Notes under the pieces: generated by a model
What the model was told of the DNA's origin: nothing
The model's input: only the letters and a program-made list of their open reading frames with translations
The model's database searches: none
Position numbers and translations under genes: made by a program
Assembly (NCBI RefSeq): GCF_017313225.1
Contig: NZ_JAFLNE010000003.1
Location: 1 to 64,000, forward strand
DNA length: 64,000 nt
From: Allomuricauda sp. CAU 1633
GTDB lineage: Bacteria > Bacteroidota > Bacteroidia > Flavobacteriales > Flavobacteriaceae
Direction of reading: 5' to 3'
In this document: piece by piece, positions 10,544 through 22,504 of the stretch
How positions within the stretch are numbered: the stretch's first letter is position 1
How the letters are laid out: each line of letters opens with the position of its first letter

Positions 10544-10975
10544 ATGAATACATCAGCAAAACCACCGGTTTGGTTCTGGGTGGTGAGCGTTATTGCTCTT
10601 CTATGGAATTTAATGGGTGTTTTTAACTATCTCAATCAAGCTTTTAACCAAGTGGCCATTTTAGAAAGTTTGGATCAAGCCCAGCGTGAAGCTTTTGAAG
10701 GTATTCCCGCTTGGGCCACAGCTGCCTTTGCCATTGCTGTTTTTAGCGGAGCCATTGGGTCAATTGGTCTTTTGCTCCGAAAGAAATGGGCCCGACCCTT
10801 ATTTATTATTTCATTGATAACGGCGGTGGCCCAGTTTATCCATTGGCTTTTTATTTCAAATGCTGTAGAAGCTTTTGGACCATCCACCTATACCATGCCC
10901 ATTATTGTTGTGGTCATAGGTCTTTACCTGATTTTCTTTTCAAAACAGGGTATTCAAAAAGGTTGGTTGAAATAA
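10544..10975 (+). CDS. small four-helix membrane protein of unknown function
   Basis: The 143-residue product has four predicted membrane segments: about 10-32 (FWVVSVIALLWNLMGVFNYL), 58-78 (WATAAFAIAVFSGAIGSIGL), 84-107 and 117-135, with positive residues (LLRKKWARP) in a cytoplasmic loop. I recognise the general type, small integral membrane proteins common in Flavobacteria, but know of no function. It stands alone, 108 bp after prfC, and ends at a strong bidirectional terminator. A degenerate promoter (TTTG at 10481, TACTTTG at 10508) may drive it. Confidence 0.8.
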   Translation: MNTSAKPPVWFWVVSVIALLWNLMGVFNYLNQAFNQVAILESLDQAQREAFEGIPAWATAAFAIAVFSGAIGSIGLLLRKKWARPLFIISLITAVAQFIHWLFISNAVEAFGPSTYTMPIIVVVIGLYLIFFSKQGIQKGWLK

Positions 10976-10977
10976 TA

Positions 10978-11014
10978 ATAAAAAAAGCCCTGATTAAAAA
11001 TCAGGGCTTTTTTT
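10978..11014. terminator. bidirectional intrinsic terminator
   Basis: A perfect 11-bp stem (AAGCCCTGATT at 10985-10995 with its complement at 10999-11009) and a 3-nt loop is flanked by an A-run on the left and a T-run on the right, so it can stop both converging transcripts. The TAA stop of the DUF3467 gene (11013-11015) sits inside the T-run. Confidence 0.93.
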
Positions 11015-11327
11015 ATGCTTCTCCCGTAGGTCCAAAATTTAAAGGTATAGGAGGTTGTTCATAATCTTGGATGGGACCATGCGCCTGTTCAAAACGAGCT
11101 ACATTGTCGCTCAACGCCTTTAAGAACTTTTTGGCATGCTGTGGTGTAAGCACAATTCTACTTTTCACCTTTGCTTTGGGAGCTCCAGGCATCATACTTA
11201 TAAAATCAACCACAAACTCAGATGCGGAGTGGTTGATAATCGCCAAATTGGAATAGACTCCCTCTGCGGTCTTCTCATCCAACTCTATATTGATCTGCTT
11301 TTGTTTCTGATCTTCTTTGTCAGCCAT
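11013..11327 (-). CDS. DUF3467 family protein
   Basis: The 104-residue protein fits the small Bacteroidota DUF3467 family: INIELDEKTAEGVYSNLAII, SASEFVVDFISMMPG, then VKSRIVLTPQHAKKFLKAL. It has no signal peptide or membrane segment and is cytoplasmic; its function is unknown. It follows rpoC by 60 bp, but a hairpin with a T-tract lies between them, so it is at least partly uncoupled from the rpo operon. The position next to rpoC suggests, but does not prove, a link with transcription. Confidence 0.9.
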   Translation of the reverse strand: MADKEDQKQKQINIELDEKTAEGVYSNLAIINHSASEFVVDFISMMPGAPKAKVKSRIVLTPQHAKKFLKALSDNVARFEQAHGPIQDYEQPPIPLNFGPTGEA

Positions 11328-11340
11328 TGTAATTACGTTT

Positions 11341-11380
11341 AAAATGATAAAAGAAAACCCTGACGGTGAGGCCAGGGTTT
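11341..11380 (-). terminator. intrinsic terminator after rpoC
   Basis: On the minus strand AAACCCTG (11380-11373) pairs with CAGGGTTT (11362-11355), followed by TTTTCTTTTATC. It would end the long tRNA-tuf-rpl-rpoBC transcription unit and lies just ahead of the DUF3467 gene. Confidence 0.85.
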
Positions 11381-11387
11381 CGTTTAT

Positions 11388-14300
11388 TTAGAATTTGAAT
11401 TCCTCTTTTCGGGCCATGATTTCATCGTATTCCTCTTTGGAACCAACAATGATACTATCATAATCCCGCATACCGGTACCGGCAGGAATCTTATGTCCAA
11501 CAATTACGTTTTCTTTCAATCCTTCCAAACTATCTACTTTACCGCTAACCGCAGCTTCGTTCAATACTTTGGTGGTCTCTTGGAACGATGCAGCAGAAAT
11601 AAATGATTTCGTCTGCAACGACGCTCTTGTGATACCTTGAAGGATTGGCGTAGCCGTAGCTGCAACCGCATCTCTAGCCGTTACCAAGGTCTTGTCCTCT
11701 CTTCTAAGAATAGAGTTCTCATCCCTCAACTCACGGGCGGTTATAATCTGACCAGGCTTCAATCTTTCAGAATCACCAGCTTCTTCAACAACTTTTTTAC
11801 CATAGATCTCATCGTTCTCATTGATAAAGTCGTCTTTGTGAACCAATTGATTCTCCAAGAAGGTAGTATCTCCAGAATCCTGAATCTGCACCTTACGCAT
11901 CATTTGGCGCACCACAACTTCAAAGTGCTTGTCATTGATCTTCACACCTTGTAAACGGTACACCTCTTGAACTTCGTTCACCAAATACTGCTGAACTGCA
12001 GAAGGTCCTTTGATAGCCAAAATGTCCTCAGGTGTAATGGAACCATCAGACAATGGCATACCAGCTCGAACGTAATCGTTCTCCTGAACCAAAATCTGAT
12101 TGGAAAGTTTCACCAAGTATTTCTTCACCTCACCCGTTTTGGATTCGATGATGATTTCTCGGTTACCTCTCTTGATTTTTCCGAAGGAAACCACACCATC
12201 AATTTCAGAAACCACCGCTGGGTTGGATGGGTTACGAGCCTCGAACAATTCGGTCACCCTTGGAAGACCACCGGTAATATCCCCTGCTTTTGCAGACTTA
12301 CGTGGAATCTTCACCAAAATCTTACCTTCCTTGATTTTCTCACCATCGTCCACCATCAAGTGGGAACCAACTGGCAAGTTGTATGAACGCAAGGTTTCTC
12401 CCTTACCGTCCTTAATCAACAAGGTTGGAATCAGTTTTTTGTTTCTTGATTCAGAAATTACTTTTTCTTGGAAACCGGTTTGTTCATCAATCTCCACTTG
12501 ATAGGTAACCCCTTGCTCAATATTCTCATAGGCAATTTGACCTGTGAACTCAGAAACAATGACACCATTATAAGGGTCCCATTGGCAAACCAAGGTTCCT
12601 TTGCTGATCTTCGCACCATTCTTAACGAATAGCTGAGAACCATAAGGAATGTTATTGGTACTCAAGGTTATGCCTGTTTTGGCATCCACTACCTTGATTT
12701 CCGATGTTCTGGAAATTACAATGTTGGTTTTTTCACCTTCACTGTTCTCTCCTTCAACCAAGCGTAGATCTTCTATCTCAGCAACACCATCAAACTTGGC
12801 TTCCAATTTATTGTCCTCGGAAATGTTTCCTGCAATACCACCCACGTGGAAGGTACGCAAGGTCAACTGTGTACCAGGCTCCCCGATGGATTGTGCGGCA
12901 ACAACACCAACAGCTTCTCCTCGTTGCACCATTTTATTGGTGGCCAAGTTTCTGCCGTAGCATTTTGCACAGATTCCCTGCGGAGCCTCACATGTCAAGG
13001 CTGAACGTACTTCAACTTTCTCAATTGGAGCAGCTTCAACTCTTCTCACATCAGCTTCAGAGATTTCCTGACCAGCTTTAAGTACCAACTCTTCGGTCAA
13101 TGGATTGTATACATCATGCAATGAAACCCTACCAAGGATTCTTTCACCTAGGGATTCCACAACTTCTTCATTTTTCTTCAAGGCTTCCACCTCAATACCT
13201 CTCAACGTACCGCAATCCTCAATGTTGATGATCACATCTTGGGAAACATCCACCAAACGACGGGTCAAGTATCCAGCATCCGCAGTTTTCAAAGCGGTAT
13301 CCGCAAGACCTTTACGTGCACCGTGGGTAGAGATAAAGTATTCCAAAATCGATAGACCTTCCTTAAAGTTGGAAAGAATCGGGTTTTCAATAATCTCTCC
13401 ACCACCTGCAGTGGATTTTTTAGGCTTGGCCATCAATCCACGCATACCGGTCAACTGACGAATCTGCTCTTTCGAACCCCTCGCACCAGAATCCAACATC
13501 ATATATACAGAGTTGAATCCTTGCTTGTCTTCACGAATTCGCTTCATGGCCAATTCGGTCAACATGGCGTTGGTAGAGGTCCAAACATCAATAACCTGGT
13601 TATATCGCTCATTGTTGGTGATAAGACCCATGTTATAGTTCATCATAATACCATCAACCTGCTCGTTGGCATCGTTGATCATATCTTGTTTTTCCGCTGG
13701 AATGATGATATCTCCCAAACTGAAGGACAAACCTCCTTTGAAGGCGAAATCATATCCCATGGACTTTATCTTATCCAAGAAGTCAGCCGTGGTAGGAACA
13801 TCAGTAACGGCAAGAATGTCCCCGATAATGTTACGAAGGGCTTTCTTGTTCAATACTTGGTTGATGAATCCGGCTTGTTCTGGCACAACGGTGTTGAACA
13901 ATACACGACCCACTGTGGTCTCAATAATTTGGTTGACCAATTCACCAGCTTCATTAAAGTCTTTGGTGCGTACCTTAATACCGGCGTTCAACGCCACTTT
14001 CTTCTCATTAAAGGCAATCTCCACTTCTTCCGCAGAATAGAAGGTCAACCCTTCACCCAATACAGGCTCTTCTTTAGTGGACTTCTTCTCTTTGGTCATG
14101 TAGTACAATCCCAAAACCATATCCTGTGAAGGTACAGTGATTGGAGAACCGTTGGCAGGATTAAGGATGTTCTGCGAAGCCAACATTAACAGTTGCGCTT
14201 CCAAAATAGCCTCAGGTCCCAATGGCAAGTGAACTGCCATCTGATCCCCATCAAAATCCGCGTTAAATGCGGTACAGGCCAATGGGTGCAAACGAATCGC

Positions 14301-15686
14301 CTTACCTTCAATCAGTTTTGGCTGGAACGCTTGGATACCCAATCGGTGCAATGTGGGGGCCCGGTTCAACAATACAGGGTGTCCTTTTAGGACGTTTTCA
14401 AGGATATCCCATACTACGGGTTCCTTTTTGTCGATGATCTTCTTGGCAGATTTTACGGTCTTTACGATACCTCTTTCAATCAATTTACGGATGATGAAAG
14501 GCTTGTACAATTCGGCTGCCATATCTTTTGGAAGACCACATTCGTACAATTTCATTTCCGGTCCAACAACGATTACGGAACGCGCGGAGTAATCCACACG
14601 TTTACCCAACAAGTTTTGACGGAAACGACCTTGCTTCCCCTTTAAGGAATCCGAAAGGGATTTCAATGGTCTATTTGATTCTGTTTTTACCGCAGAGGCT
14701 TTTCTGGTGTTATCGAAAAGGGAATCCACCGCTTCTTGAAGCATACGTTTTTCGTTTCTCAAGATCACCTCAGGTGCCTTGATTTCCATCAAACGCTTCA
14801 AACGATTGTTACGGATGATTACTCTACGATACAAGTCGTTCAAATCCGAAGTGGCAAAACGACCACCATCCAATGGCACCAACGGACGCAATTCTGGTGG
14901 AATCACGGGAATCACCTTCATGATCATCCACTCAGGGTTGTTTTCACGGTTGTCTTGCGACTCACGCAAAGCTTCCACAACCTGAAGACGCTTCAACGCC
15001 TCAGTTTTACGTTGCTTGGAAGTTTCGGTGTTGGCTTTGTGACGAAGTTCGTAGGACAATTGCTCCAAATCAATTCGAGCCAATAGGTCGATCAAACATT
15101 CGGCACCCATTTTTGCGATGAACTTATTGGGGTCATTATCTTCCAAATATTGGTTTTCGGAAGGAAGGGACTCCAAAATGTTCAAATATTCCTCTTCGGT
15201 CAAGAAATCCATTTTTTGGATCTCTTCACCTTCTGGACCTTTGGCATTACCAGGCTGGATGACCACATACCTTTCGTAGTAAATGATCATATCCAACTTT
15301 TTGGAAGGCAATCCCAAAAGGTATCCTATTTTGTTTGGCAGTGAACGGAAATACCAGATGTGCGCTACGGGAACCACCAAGTTGATGTGTCCTACACGAT
15401 CTCTACGTACTTTTTTCTCCGTTACTTCAACACCACAACGGTCACAAACAATACCACGATAACGGATACGCTTATACTTCCCGCAAGCACATTCGTAATC
15501 CTTCACAGGACCGAAGATACGCTCGCAGAACAATCCATCACGCTCTGGTTTGTGCGTTCTATAGTTAATAGTTTCAGGCTTCAATACCTCGCCACGGGAC
15601 TCGGCCAAGATTGACTCTGGAGAGGCCAATCCTATGGAAATTTTATTGAACCTTTTTGGTGCGTTATTATCTTTTATTCTAGCCAT
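11388..15686 (-). CDS. rpoC: DNA-directed RNA polymerase subunit beta'
   Basis: The 1432-residue catalytic subunit carries the N-terminal zinc site ([20 protein letters not shown]), the active-site NADFDGD magnesium triad near residue 470 ([20 protein letters not shown]) and the second zinc site ([16 protein letters not shown]). Length and order are those of Bacteroidota RpoC, without unusual insertion. It follows rpoB by 38 bp in the same operon and ends at an intrinsic terminator. Confidence 0.99.
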   Translation of the reverse strand: MARIKDNNAPKRFNKISIGLASPESILAESRGEVLKPETINYRTHKPERDGLFCERIFGPVKDYECACGKYKRIRYRGIVCDRCGVEVTEKKVRRDRVGHINLVVPVAHIWYFRSLPNKIGYLLGLPSKKLDMIIYYERYVVIQPGNAKGPEGEEIQKMDFLTEEEYLNILESLPSENQYLEDNDPNKFIAKMGAECLIDLLARIDLEQLSYELRHKANTETSKQRKTEALKRLQVVEALRESQDNRENNPEWMIMKVIPVIPPELRPLVPLDGGRFATSDLNDLYRRVIIRNNRLKRLMEIKAPEVILRNEKRMLQEAVDSLFDNTRKASAVKTESNRPLKSLSDSLKGKQGRFRQNLLGKRVDYSARSVIVVGPEMKLYECGLPKDMAAELYKPFIIRKLIERGIVKTVKSAKKIIDKKEPVVWDILENVLKGHPVLLNRAPTLHRLGIQAFQPKLIEGKAIRLHPLACTAFNADFDGDQMAVHLPLGPEAILEAQLLMLASQNILNPANGSPITVPSQDMVLGLYYMTKEKKSTKEEPVLGEGLTFYSAEEVEIAFNEKKVALNAGIKVRTKDFNEAGELVNQIIETTVGRVLFNTVVPEQAGFINQVLNKKALRNIIGDILAVTDVPTTADFLDKIKSMGYDFAFKGGLSFSLGDIIIPAEKQDMINDANEQVDGIMMNYNMGLITNNERYNQVIDVWTSTNAMLTELAMKRIREDKQGFNSVYMMLDSGARGSKEQIRQLTGMRGLMAKPKKSTAGGGEIIENPILSNFKEGLSILEYFISTHGARKGLADTALKTADAGYLTRRLVDVSQDVIINIEDCGTLRGIEVEALKKNEEVVESLGERILGRVSLHDVYNPLTEELVLKAGQEISEADVRRVEAAPIEKVEVRSALTCEAPQGICAKCYGRNLATNKMVQRGEAVGVVAAQSIGEPGTQLTLRTFHVGGIAGNISEDNKLEAKFDGVAEIEDLRLVEGENSEGEKTNIVISRTSEIKVVDAKTGITLSTNNIPYGSQLFVKNGAKISKGTLVCQWDPYNGVIVSEFTGQIAYENIEQGVTYQVEIDEQTGFQEKVISESRNKKLIPTLLIKDGKGETLRSYNLPVGSHLMVDDGEKIKEGKILVKIPRKSAKAGDITGGLPRVTELFEARNPSNPAVVSEIDGVVSFGKIKRGNREIIIESKTGEVKKYLVKLSNQILVQENDYVRAGMPLSDGSITPEDILAIKGPSAVQQYLVNEVQEVYRLQGVKINDKHFEVVVRQMMRKVQIQDSGDTTFLENQLVHKDDFINENDEIYGKKVVEEAGDSERLKPGQIITARELRDENSILRREDKTLVTARDAVAATATPILQGITRASLQTKSFISAASFQETTKVLNEAAVSGKVDSLEGLKENVIVGHKIPAGTGMRDYDSIIVGSKEEYDEIMARKEEFKF

Positions 15687-15724
15687 AACAATATGGTGAT
15701 GATATAATTAATGTAAATAGTGTT

Positions 15725-18700
15725 CTACTCTTCCAATCTGATATCCAAGCCCAAACCTTTAAGTTCGTGCATCAATACGTTGAAAGATTCTGGTAATCCA
15801 GGTTCTGGCATGGTCTCGCCTTTTACAATGGATTCATAGGTCTTGGCTCTTCCGATTACGTCATCCGACTTCACGGTCAAGATTTCACGTAGGGTGGATG
15901 AAGCACCATAGGCTTCCAAAGCCCAAACTTCCATCTCACCAAAACGCTGACCACCAAACTGGGCTTTACCACCCAATGGTTGCTGTGTAATCAATGAGTA
16001 TGGTCCAATGGAACGTGCGTGCATCTTATCGTCTACCATGTGACCCAATTTCAACATATAAATCACCCCAACGGTAGCGGCCTGGTCAAAACGCTGACCT
16101 GTACCACCGTCGTAAAGGTGGGTATGTCCAAATCTTGGTACACCGGCTTCATCAGTAAGTGCATTGATTTGATCTAGTGTAGCACCATCAAAAATTGGAG
16201 TTCCATATTTCTGACCCAATTTTTGTCCGGCCCAACCCAAAACGGTTTCGTAGATCTGACCAATGTTCATCCGTGAAGGTACACCCAGTGGGTTCAATAC
16301 GATATCCACAGGGGTTCCATCTTCCAAGAACGGCATATCCTCTTGACGAACGATACGAGCAACAATACCTTTGTTACCGTGACGACCCGCCATTTTATCA
16401 CCTACTTTCAACTTACGTTTTTTGGCGATGTATACCTTGGCCAACTTCATGATACCTGCAGGAAGTTCATCTCCTACAGAGATGGTAAACTTATCCCTTC
16501 TTAGGTTACCTTGAATGTCGTTCAACTTGATCTTGTAGTTGTGCAACAAATCAGCCACCAATGCATTGGTATCGTCATCTGTTGTCCAGCTTCCGCCTAC
16601 CAAGTGAGCAAAATCATCAACGGCGTTCAACATTTTAATGGTGTATTTCTTTCCTTTTGGAAGTACTTCTTCACCCAAATCGTTGATTACTCCTTGCGAT
16701 GTTTTACCGTTGATCAATCCGAACAATTTCTCGATCAATACATCTTTCAATTGTTGGAATTTCACTTCGTAGTCCATCTCCAATCTAGAGATAGCTTCTT
16801 TATCTTCAGAACGTTTACGCTTATCCTTAATGGAACGAGAGAACAATTTCTTATCGATAACCACCCCACTCAATGATGGAGAGGCTTTCAAGGAAGCATC
16901 TTTTACGTCACCGGCTTTGTCACCAAAGATGGCACGCAATAGTTTTTCTTCAGGAGTTGGGTCCGATTCACCTTTAGGTGTAATCTTACCGATCAAAATA
17001 TCACCAGGTTTTACTTCGGCACCGATACGGATCATACCGTATTCGTCCAAATCCTTGGTAGCTTCTTCGGAAACGTTTGGAATATCGTTGGTCAACTCTT
17101 CAGCACCCAACTTGGTATCTCTAACTTCAAGCGCGTACTCATCAATGTGGATGGAGGTAAAGATATCCTCACGAACCACTTTTTCAGAGATTACGATTGC
17201 ATCCTCAAAGTTGTATCCTTTCCAAGGCATGAAGGCCACTTTCATGTTTCTACCCAAGGCCAATTCGCCTTTTTCGGTAGCGTAGCCTTCACAAAGTACC
17301 TGACCTTTTTTCACCTTGTCGCCTTTTTTCACAATAGGCTTTAAGTTGATGGAGGTACCTTGGTTCGTTTTTCTAAATTTCACCAAATCATAGGTCTTGG
17401 AATCTTCTTCAAAGCTTACCAATCGCTCTTCTTCGGTTCTATCATATTTAATGGTAACCTTTTGAGCATCTACATACTCCACAGTACCATTTCCTTCGGC
17501 ATTGATCAATACTCGGGAATCGGTAGCCACTTGTCTTTCCAAGCCAGTACCCACGATAGGTGAATCAGGGCGCAACAATGGTACAGCCTGACGCATCATG
17601 TTGGAGCCCATCAACGCACGGTTCGCATCATCGTGCTCCAAGAATGGAATCAAGGATGCGGAGATGGATGCAATCTGGTTGGGAGCAACATCGGTATACT
17701 GAATTTCAGCTGGATCTACCACAGGGAAATCACCTTCTTCACGGGCAATAACTTTCTCCCTTTCAATGGTTCCATCTTTCGCCAATGGAATGTTGGCTTG
17801 GGCAATCTTCATTCCCTCTTCTTCCTCTGCACTTAGGTAGATGTGGTTTTTCACATCAACCTTCCCATCAGTCACCTTGCGGTAAGGGGTTTCCAAGAAG
17901 CCCATATTGTTCACCTTTGCAAATACGGAAAGTGAGGAGATCAAACCAATGTTTGGTCCTTCAGGGGTCTCAATCGGACACAATCTTCCGTAGTGGGTAT
18001 AGTGAACGTCACGCACCTCAAAACCAGCTCTTTCACGGGAAAGACCACCTGGTCCAAGGGCGGATAATCTTCTTTTGTGTGTAATCTCGGCCAATGGGTT
18101 GGTCTGGTCCATGAACTGGGACAACTGGTTGGTTCCGAAGAAAGAGTTGATCACAGAAGACAAGGTCTTTGCGTTGATCAAATCAATCGGGGTGAATACC
18201 TCGTTGTCACGAACGTTCATACGCTCACGGATGGTACGAGCCATACGCGCCAAACCTACACCAAACTGAGAGGACAATTGCTCTCCTACAGTTCTAACAC
18301 GACGGTTAGACAAGTGGTCGATATCATCAATCTCAGCTTTGGAGTTGATCAACTCAATCAAATACTTGATAATGGTGATGATATCTTCTTTGGTAAGCAC
18401 TTCTTTGTCCATACCAATGTCCAAGCCCAATTTCTTGTTCATTCTGTAACGGCCAACCTCTCCCAAAGAGTAACGTTGATCGGAGAAGAACAATTTATCG
18501 ATAATACCACGAGCAGTCTCCTCATCCGGTGGCTCGGCATTACGCAATTGTCTATAGATATGCTCTACCGCTTCTTTTTCAGAGTTGGTTGGGTCTTTTT
18601 GCAAGGTATTGTGGATAATGGCATAGTCAGACTGTGCATTGTTCTCCTTGTGAAGTAGAATGGTCTTCACGTCCGCATCAATGATCTCATCGACATGCTC

Positions 18701-19534
18701 TTTTTCCAAAACGGTATCACGATCAAGGATGATCTCGTTACGTTCGATGGAAACCACCTCTCCAGTATCCTCGTCCACGAAATCCTCGTGCCATGTGTTC
18801 AACACCCTGGCGGCCAATTTACGGCCCAATACTTTTTTAAGTCCGGCTTTGGAAACCTTTACTTCTTCGGATAGATCGAAGATTTCCAAAATATCCTTGT
18901 CCCTTTCAAAGCCAATGGCACGGAAAAGGGTGGTTACCGGTAACTTTTTCTTCCGATCAATGTAAGCGTACATTACGCCATTGATGTCGGTAGCAAATTC
19001 AATCCAAGATCCTTTGAAAGGAATTACCCGGGCTGAATACAATTTTGTACCGTTCGCGTGGAACGACTGTCCAAAGAAAACCCCTGGAGATCGGTGTAAC
19101 TGGGAAACCACTACCCTTTCGGCACCGTTGATCACAAAGGTTCCGCTCGGAGTCATGTATGGAATTGTTCCCAAGTACACATCCTGCACGATGGTTTCAA
19201 AATCTTCGTGCTCTGGATCGGTACAGTATAATTTTAAACGTGCCTTTAAAGGAACGCTGTAGGTAAGTCCACGCTCAATACATTCTTGGATGGAATATCT
19301 GGGTGGATCTATAAAGTAATCCAAAAACTCAAGTACAAACTGGTTTCTGGTATCGGTGATTGGAAAATTCTCCATGAAGGTGTTGTAGAGACCTTCGTTT
19401 CCTCTTTCATCAGATTTTGTTTCAAGCTGAAAAAAGTCTTGGAACGATTTTATCTGAATGTCCAAGAAATCCGGGTAATCCGGTATGTTCTTAGCAGATG
19501 CGAAATTTACTCTTTCAGTAGTGTTTGTGAACAT
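15725..19534 (-). CDS. rpoB: DNA-directed RNA polymerase subunit beta
   Basis: The 1269-residue beta subunit starts at the ATG at 19534 ([16 protein letters not shown]); the codon just before it is TTG and probably not used. Conserved regions include the fork/rifampicin pocket ([19 protein letters not shown], then [13 protein letters not shown]) and the C-terminal clamp with [20 protein letters not shown]. The Rif-region residues seen ([12 protein letters not shown]) are the susceptible-type sequence. The gene lies downstream of rplL with a 129-bp spacer that holds a hairpin. Confidence 0.99.
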   Translation of the reverse strand: MFTNTTERVNFASAKNIPDYPDFLDIQIKSFQDFFQLETKSDERGNEGLYNTFMENFPITDTRNQFVLEFLDYFIDPPRYSIQECIERGLTYSVPLKARLKLYCTDPEHEDFETIVQDVYLGTIPYMTPSGTFVINGAERVVVSQLHRSPGVFFGQSFHANGTKLYSARVIPFKGSWIEFATDINGVMYAYIDRKKKLPVTTLFRAIGFERDKDILEIFDLSEEVKVSKAGLKKVLGRKLAARVLNTWHEDFVDEDTGEVVSIERNEIILDRDTVLEKEHVDEIIDADVKTILLHKENNAQSDYAIIHNTLQKDPTNSEKEAVEHIYRQLRNAEPPDEETARGIIDKLFFSDQRYSLGEVGRYRMNKKLGLDIGMDKEVLTKEDIITIIKYLIELINSKAEIDDIDHLSNRRVRTVGEQLSSQFGVGLARMARTIRERMNVRDNEVFTPIDLINAKTLSSVINSFFGTNQLSQFMDQTNPLAEITHKRRLSALGPGGLSRERAGFEVRDVHYTHYGRLCPIETPEGPNIGLISSLSVFAKVNNMGFLETPYRKVTDGKVDVKNHIYLSAEEEEGMKIAQANIPLAKDGTIEREKVIAREEGDFPVVDPAEIQYTDVAPNQIASISASLIPFLEHDDANRALMGSNMMRQAVPLLRPDSPIVGTGLERQVATDSRVLINAEGNGTVEYVDAQKVTIKYDRTEEERLVSFEEDSKTYDLVKFRKTNQGTSINLKPIVKKGDKVKKGQVLCEGYATEKGELALGRNMKVAFMPWKGYNFEDAIVISEKVVREDIFTSIHIDEYALEVRDTKLGAEELTNDIPNVSEEATKDLDEYGMIRIGAEVKPGDILIGKITPKGESDPTPEEKLLRAIFGDKAGDVKDASLKASPSLSGVVIDKKLFSRSIKDKRKRSEDKEAISRLEMDYEVKFQQLKDVLIEKLFGLINGKTSQGVINDLGEEVLPKGKKYTIKMLNAVDDFAHLVGGSWTTDDDTNALVADLLHNYKIKLNDIQGNLRRDKFTISVGDELPAGIMKLAKVYIAKKRKLKVGDKMAGRHGNKGIVARIVRQEDMPFLEDGTPVDIVLNPLGVPSRMNIGQIYETVLGWAGQKLGQKYGTPIFDGATLDQINALTDEAGVPRFGHTHLYDGGTGQRFDQAATVGVIYMLKLGHMVDDKMHARSIGPYSLITQQPLGGKAQFGGQRFGEMEVWALEAYGASSTLREILTVKSDDVIGRAKTYESIVKGETMPEPGLPESFNVLMHELKGLGLDIRLEE

Positions 19535-19607
19535 CAATGGACAAATTTTGATCGTGAATATTATGTGGGTTCGTGTACGGCTTTATACACCCCTTATATA
19601 AATAGGC

Positions 19608-19637
19608 TAAGGTCTAACCAAAATTGGAAAGACCTTA
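19608..19637 (-). promoter_or_regulatory. hairpin in the rplL-rpoB spacer
   Basis: TAAGGTCT (19608-19615) pairs with AGACCTTA (19630-19637), with a second small inverted repeat CCAAAATTGG in the loop. No T-tract follows, so it is not a classical terminator. In E. coli the rplL-rpoB spacer holds a partial terminator and an RNase III site that set the ratio of ribosomal proteins to polymerase; a comparable attenuation or processing role is an inference. Confidence 0.55.
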
Positions 19638-19663
19638 ACCAAACTTTCTATGGTAAAAGCGAA

Positions 19664-20047
19664 TTATTTAAGCTCAACTTCTGCTCCTGCTTCTTCCAAT
19701 GATTTTTTGATGCCTTCTGCTTCGTCTTTAGAAACACCTTCTTTAACAGCTTTAGGTGCACTATCAACGATATCTTTAGCGTCTTTAAGTCCAAGACCGG
19801 TCAATTCCTTAACCAGTTTTACCACTGCCAATTTAGAGGCACCGGCGGCTTTAAGGATTACATCAAATTCTGATTTTTCCTCAGCAGCCTCAGCATCACC
19901 ACCCGCGGCTCCACCACCAGCAGCAACAGCTACTGCAGCAGCAGCAGGCTCAATACCGTATTCTTCTTTTAGGATGTCGGCCAACTCATTTACCTCTTTT
20001 ACGGTTAGGTTAACCAACTGTTCTGCAAAATCTTTTAAATCTGCCAT
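19664..20047 (-). CDS. rplL: 50S ribosomal protein bL12 (L7/L12)
   Basis: The 127-residue stalk protein recruits translation factors. The N-terminal dimerisation helices ([20 protein letters not shown]) are followed by the Ala/Gly-rich hinge ([16 protein letters not shown]) and the conserved C-terminal domain ([17 protein letters not shown]). It follows rplJ by 55 bp in the rpl-rpo operon. Confidence 0.99.
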   Translation of the reverse strand: MADLKDFAEQLVNLTVKEVNELADILKEEYGIEPAAAAVAVAAGGGAAGGDAEAAEEKSEFDVILKAAGASKLAVVKLVKELTGLGLKDAKDIVDSAPKAVKEGVSKDEAEGIKKSLEEAGAEVELK

Positions 20048-20102
20048 TTTTCTATCGTTTAATAAAAATGTTTAAAAATATACTTAGTTTATTGTGCGCG
20101 AA

Positions 20103-20621
20103 TTATTCTTTCTCAGATAATGTCTTAAGGATACCGGCCAATTTACCGCCACCAGATTTAAGTCCAGAAATAACATTCTTGGCTGGTGATTGCAACAATC
20201 CGATGATATCTCCAATGACTTCCTCTTTGGACTTGATGTTAACAAGTGCCTCCAAGTTTTCGTCACCGATATAGATTGCCTCTGCAATAAAGGCCCCTTT
20301 CAACAAAGGTTTATCTGATTTTTTTCTAAAGTCCTTGATAAGTTTCGCAGGTGCGTTTCCGGTTTCAGAAAACATCATGGATGTATTTCCTTTCAATACG
20401 CCGGGAAGTTCACCAAATTCCTTATCAGAAGCTTCCATTGCTTTTGCAAGCAAGGTGTTCTTAACAACCGCAAGTTTAATATTGGCCTTAAAACATGCCC
20501 TTCTTAAGTTGGAAGTGGCAACGGCATCCAATCCTGAAATATCAGCCAAGTAAATATTGGCGTTTTCAGCTAACTGTGCAGTCAAATCTTCTATTACTGT
20601 TGCTTTTTCTTCTCTTGTCAT
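20103..20621 (-). CDS. rplJ: 50S ribosomal protein uL10
   Basis: The 172-residue base of the ribosomal stalk carries the typical start MTREEKATVIEDLTAQL and the motif LRRACFKANIKLAVVKNTL; its C-terminal helix (SGLKSGGGKLAGILKTLSE) binds L12 dimers. It lies 26 bp after rplA, too short a spacer for the long structured L10 leader known in proteobacteria. Confidence 0.98.
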   Translation of the reverse strand: MTREEKATVIEDLTAQLAENANIYLADISGLDAVATSNLRRACFKANIKLAVVKNTLLAKAMEASDKEFGELPGVLKGNTSMMFSETGNAPAKLIKDFRKKSDKPLLKGAFIAEAIYIGDENLEALVNIKSKEEVIGDIIGLLQSPAKNVISGLKSGGGKLAGILKTLSEKE

Positions 20622-20647
20622 AGTTAAAATATTGAACTACCAGTTAC

Positions 20648-21337
20648 TTAAACTGCTTTTGGATCTAATTGAACACTGGGACTCATAGTGCTGGACATGT
20701 AGATACTCTTCATGTACACTCCTTTTGCAGCAGCTGGTTTAAGCTTGTTCAAGGTATCAATCAATTCCTTGGCATTTCCTGCGATTTTGTCCGCAGAGAA
20801 AGAAGCTTTACCGATTGCAGCATGTACAATTCCAGTCTTGTCCACTTTAAAGTCAATCTTACCGGCCTTAACATCGGATACTGCCTTGGCAACATCCATG
20901 GTCACGGTTCCGGTCTTTGGATTGGGCATTAATCCTCGAGGTCCCAAAACGCGACCCAATGGACCTAATTTACCCATAACGCTTGGCATGGTGATGATGA
21001 CATCAACATCGGTCCAACCGCCTTTGATTTTATCCAAATATTCATCCAACCCAACAAAATCAGCACCCGCTTCTTTAGCTTCTGCTTCCTTATCTGGGGT
21101 CACCAATGCCAAAACTTTTACGTCTTTACCAGTTCCATGAGGAAGGGTAACTACGCCACGTACCATCTGATTTGCTTTTCTTGGATCCACACCCAAACGA
21201 ACTGCAATATCAACGGAAGCGTCAAATTTTACGTTGGTAATTTCTTTTACTAAAGCTGAAGCCTCTTCCAAAGTATAGAGTTTGTTCTTCTCTATTTTAG
21301 CTTGAGCTTCTTTCTGCTTTTTAGTCAATCTTGCCAT
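20648..21337 (-). CDS. rplA: 50S ribosomal protein uL1
   Basis: The 229-residue L1-stalk protein shows the family signature ([20 protein letters not shown]) and an N-terminal RNA-binding segment ([20 protein letters not shown]). L1 is an autoregulator of the rplKA unit in many bacteria; an L1 target is not obvious here, although a nested inverted repeat lies ahead of rplK. It follows rplK by 20 bp. Confidence 0.99.
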   Translation of the reverse strand: MARLTKKQKEAQAKIEKNKLYTLEEASALVKEITNVKFDASVDIAVRLGVDPRKANQMVRGVVTLPHGTGKDVKVLALVTPDKEAEAKEAGADFVGLDEYLDKIKGGWTDVDVIITMPSVMGKLGPLGRVLGPRGLMPNPKTGTVTMDVAKAVSDVKAGKIDFKVDKTGIVHAAIGKASFSADKIAGNAKELIDTLNKLKPAAAKGVYMKSIYMSSTMSPSVQLDPKAV

Positions 21338-21357
21338 TTATAAATTGCTTTAAGATT

Positions 21358-21795
21358 TTAAAAAGGTTTGGTTCCTGACACTTTAAGACCCATAGATCTT
21401 GCCGTACCGGCTACCATACTCATTGCAGATTCCACGGTAAAAGCATTCAAATCCACCATTTTATCTTCGGCGATTTGTTTTACTTGGTCCCATGATACTG
21501 ACCCTGGTTTTACCCTGTTAGGTTCGCCCGATCCTTTTTTAATCTTAGCCGCTTCCAACAATTGAACTGCCGCAGGTGGTGTTTTTACAACAAACTCAAA
21601 CGATTTGTCTTTGTAAACGGTGATAACAACAGGCAATACTTTGCCCGGTTTGTCCTGTGTACGCGCATTAAACTGCTTACAGAACTCCATGATGTTAACA
21701 CCAGCAGCACCTAAGGCGGGTCCAACCGGTGGCGATGGGTTCGCAGCACCTCCCCTAACTTGTAATTTAACTACCTTATCTACTTCTTTTGCCAT
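21358..21795 (-). CDS. rplK: 50S ribosomal protein uL11
   Basis: The 145-residue protein of the GTPase-associated centre shows the N-terminal signature ([19 protein letters not shown]) and the rRNA-binding C-terminal domain ([26 protein letters not shown]). It is first of the four ribosomal-protein genes, 151 bp after nusG, with a structured spacer. Confidence 0.99.
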   Translation of the reverse strand: MAKEVDKVVKLQVRGGAANPSPPVGPALGAAGVNIMEFCKQFNARTQDKPGKVLPVVITVYKDKSFEFVVKTPPAAVQLLEAAKIKKGSGEPNRVKPGSVSWDQVKQIAEDKMVDLNAFTVESAMSMVAGTARSMGLKVSGTKPF

Positions 21796-21881
21796 TGTTT
21801 CTAATTAAATTTAAAGTGTGTCAATTGGAAGCAACACAGCTTTATATATGTAACAGCTCTAATTAATTCTTTTCTTTGGAT

Positions 21882-21944
21882 TCAAGACTTGCAGAATCAA
21901 GAAGAAAGACAATCCGTCTTGGTTCTTGTTTCTTTTGGTCTTGA
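21882..21944 (-). promoter_or_regulatory. triple-nested inverted repeat in the nusG-rplK spacer
   Basis: Three nested complementary pairs lie in the spacer: TCAAGAC (21882-21888) with GTCTTGA (21938-21944), CAAGAA (21898-21903) with TTCTTG (21923-21928), and AAGAC (21906-21910) with GTCTT (21916-21920). The inner two form one continuous-looking hairpin. There is no T-run. It begins 3 nt after the nusG stop. It could stabilise the mRNA, be a processing site or be a ribosomal-protein target; the role is inferred. Confidence 0.5.
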
Positions 21945-21946
21945 CT

Positions 21947-22498
21947 CTATACCTTCTCTACCTGCATATAGCTAAGTTCCAACGGTGTTTTTCTTCCGAA
22001 AATTTTAACCATTACCTCTAGCTTACGCTTTTCTTCATTGATTTTTTCAACAGTTCCATTGAACCCGTTGAAAGGTCCATCAATTACCTTAACCGTTTCA
22101 CCCAACACAAATGGAATGGCCACGTTGTCTGTATTGACTGCCAGCTCATCCACTTTACCAAGCATACGGTTCACCTCCGACTTTCTTAAAGGAACGGGGT
22201 CACCTCCTTTTACTTCTCCTAAAAATCCAATTACGTTGGTGATGGAACGGATGATATGCACCATTTCACCTCCCAAATTGGCTTTTATCATGATATATCC
22301 TGGAAAGTAAACCCTTTCTTTATTGATTTTCTTTCCATTTCTGATTTGTACAACTTTTTCGGTAGGTACAAGAACTTCCTCAAGGTAGTCGCCAAAACCT
22401 GCACGCTCCACTTCACTTTCAATGTAGCCTTTGATTTTGTTCTCCTGACCACTTACGGCCCTTACCACATACCATTTTTTCTCCAGAACCTCAGACAT
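21947..22498 (-). CDS. nusG: transcription termination/antitermination factor NusG
   Basis: The 183-residue protein has the NGN domain (KKWYVVRAVSGQENKIKGYI) that binds RNA polymerase and a C-terminal KOW domain (VIDGPFNGFNGTVEKI) that couples to S10 or Rho. Length and architecture are those of ordinary NusG, not a UpxY-type specialised paralogue. It follows secE by 6 bp. Confidence 0.98.
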   Translation of the reverse strand: MSEVLEKKWYVVRAVSGQENKIKGYIESEVERAGFGDYLEEVLVPTEKVVQIRNGKKINKERVYFPGYIMIKANLGGEMVHIIRSITNVIGFLGEVKGGDPVPLRKSEVNRMLGKVDELAVNTDNVAIPFVLGETVKVIDGPFNGFNGTVEKINEEKRKLEVMVKIFGRKTPLELSYMQVEKV

Positions 22499-22504
22499 AC
22501 CTAT

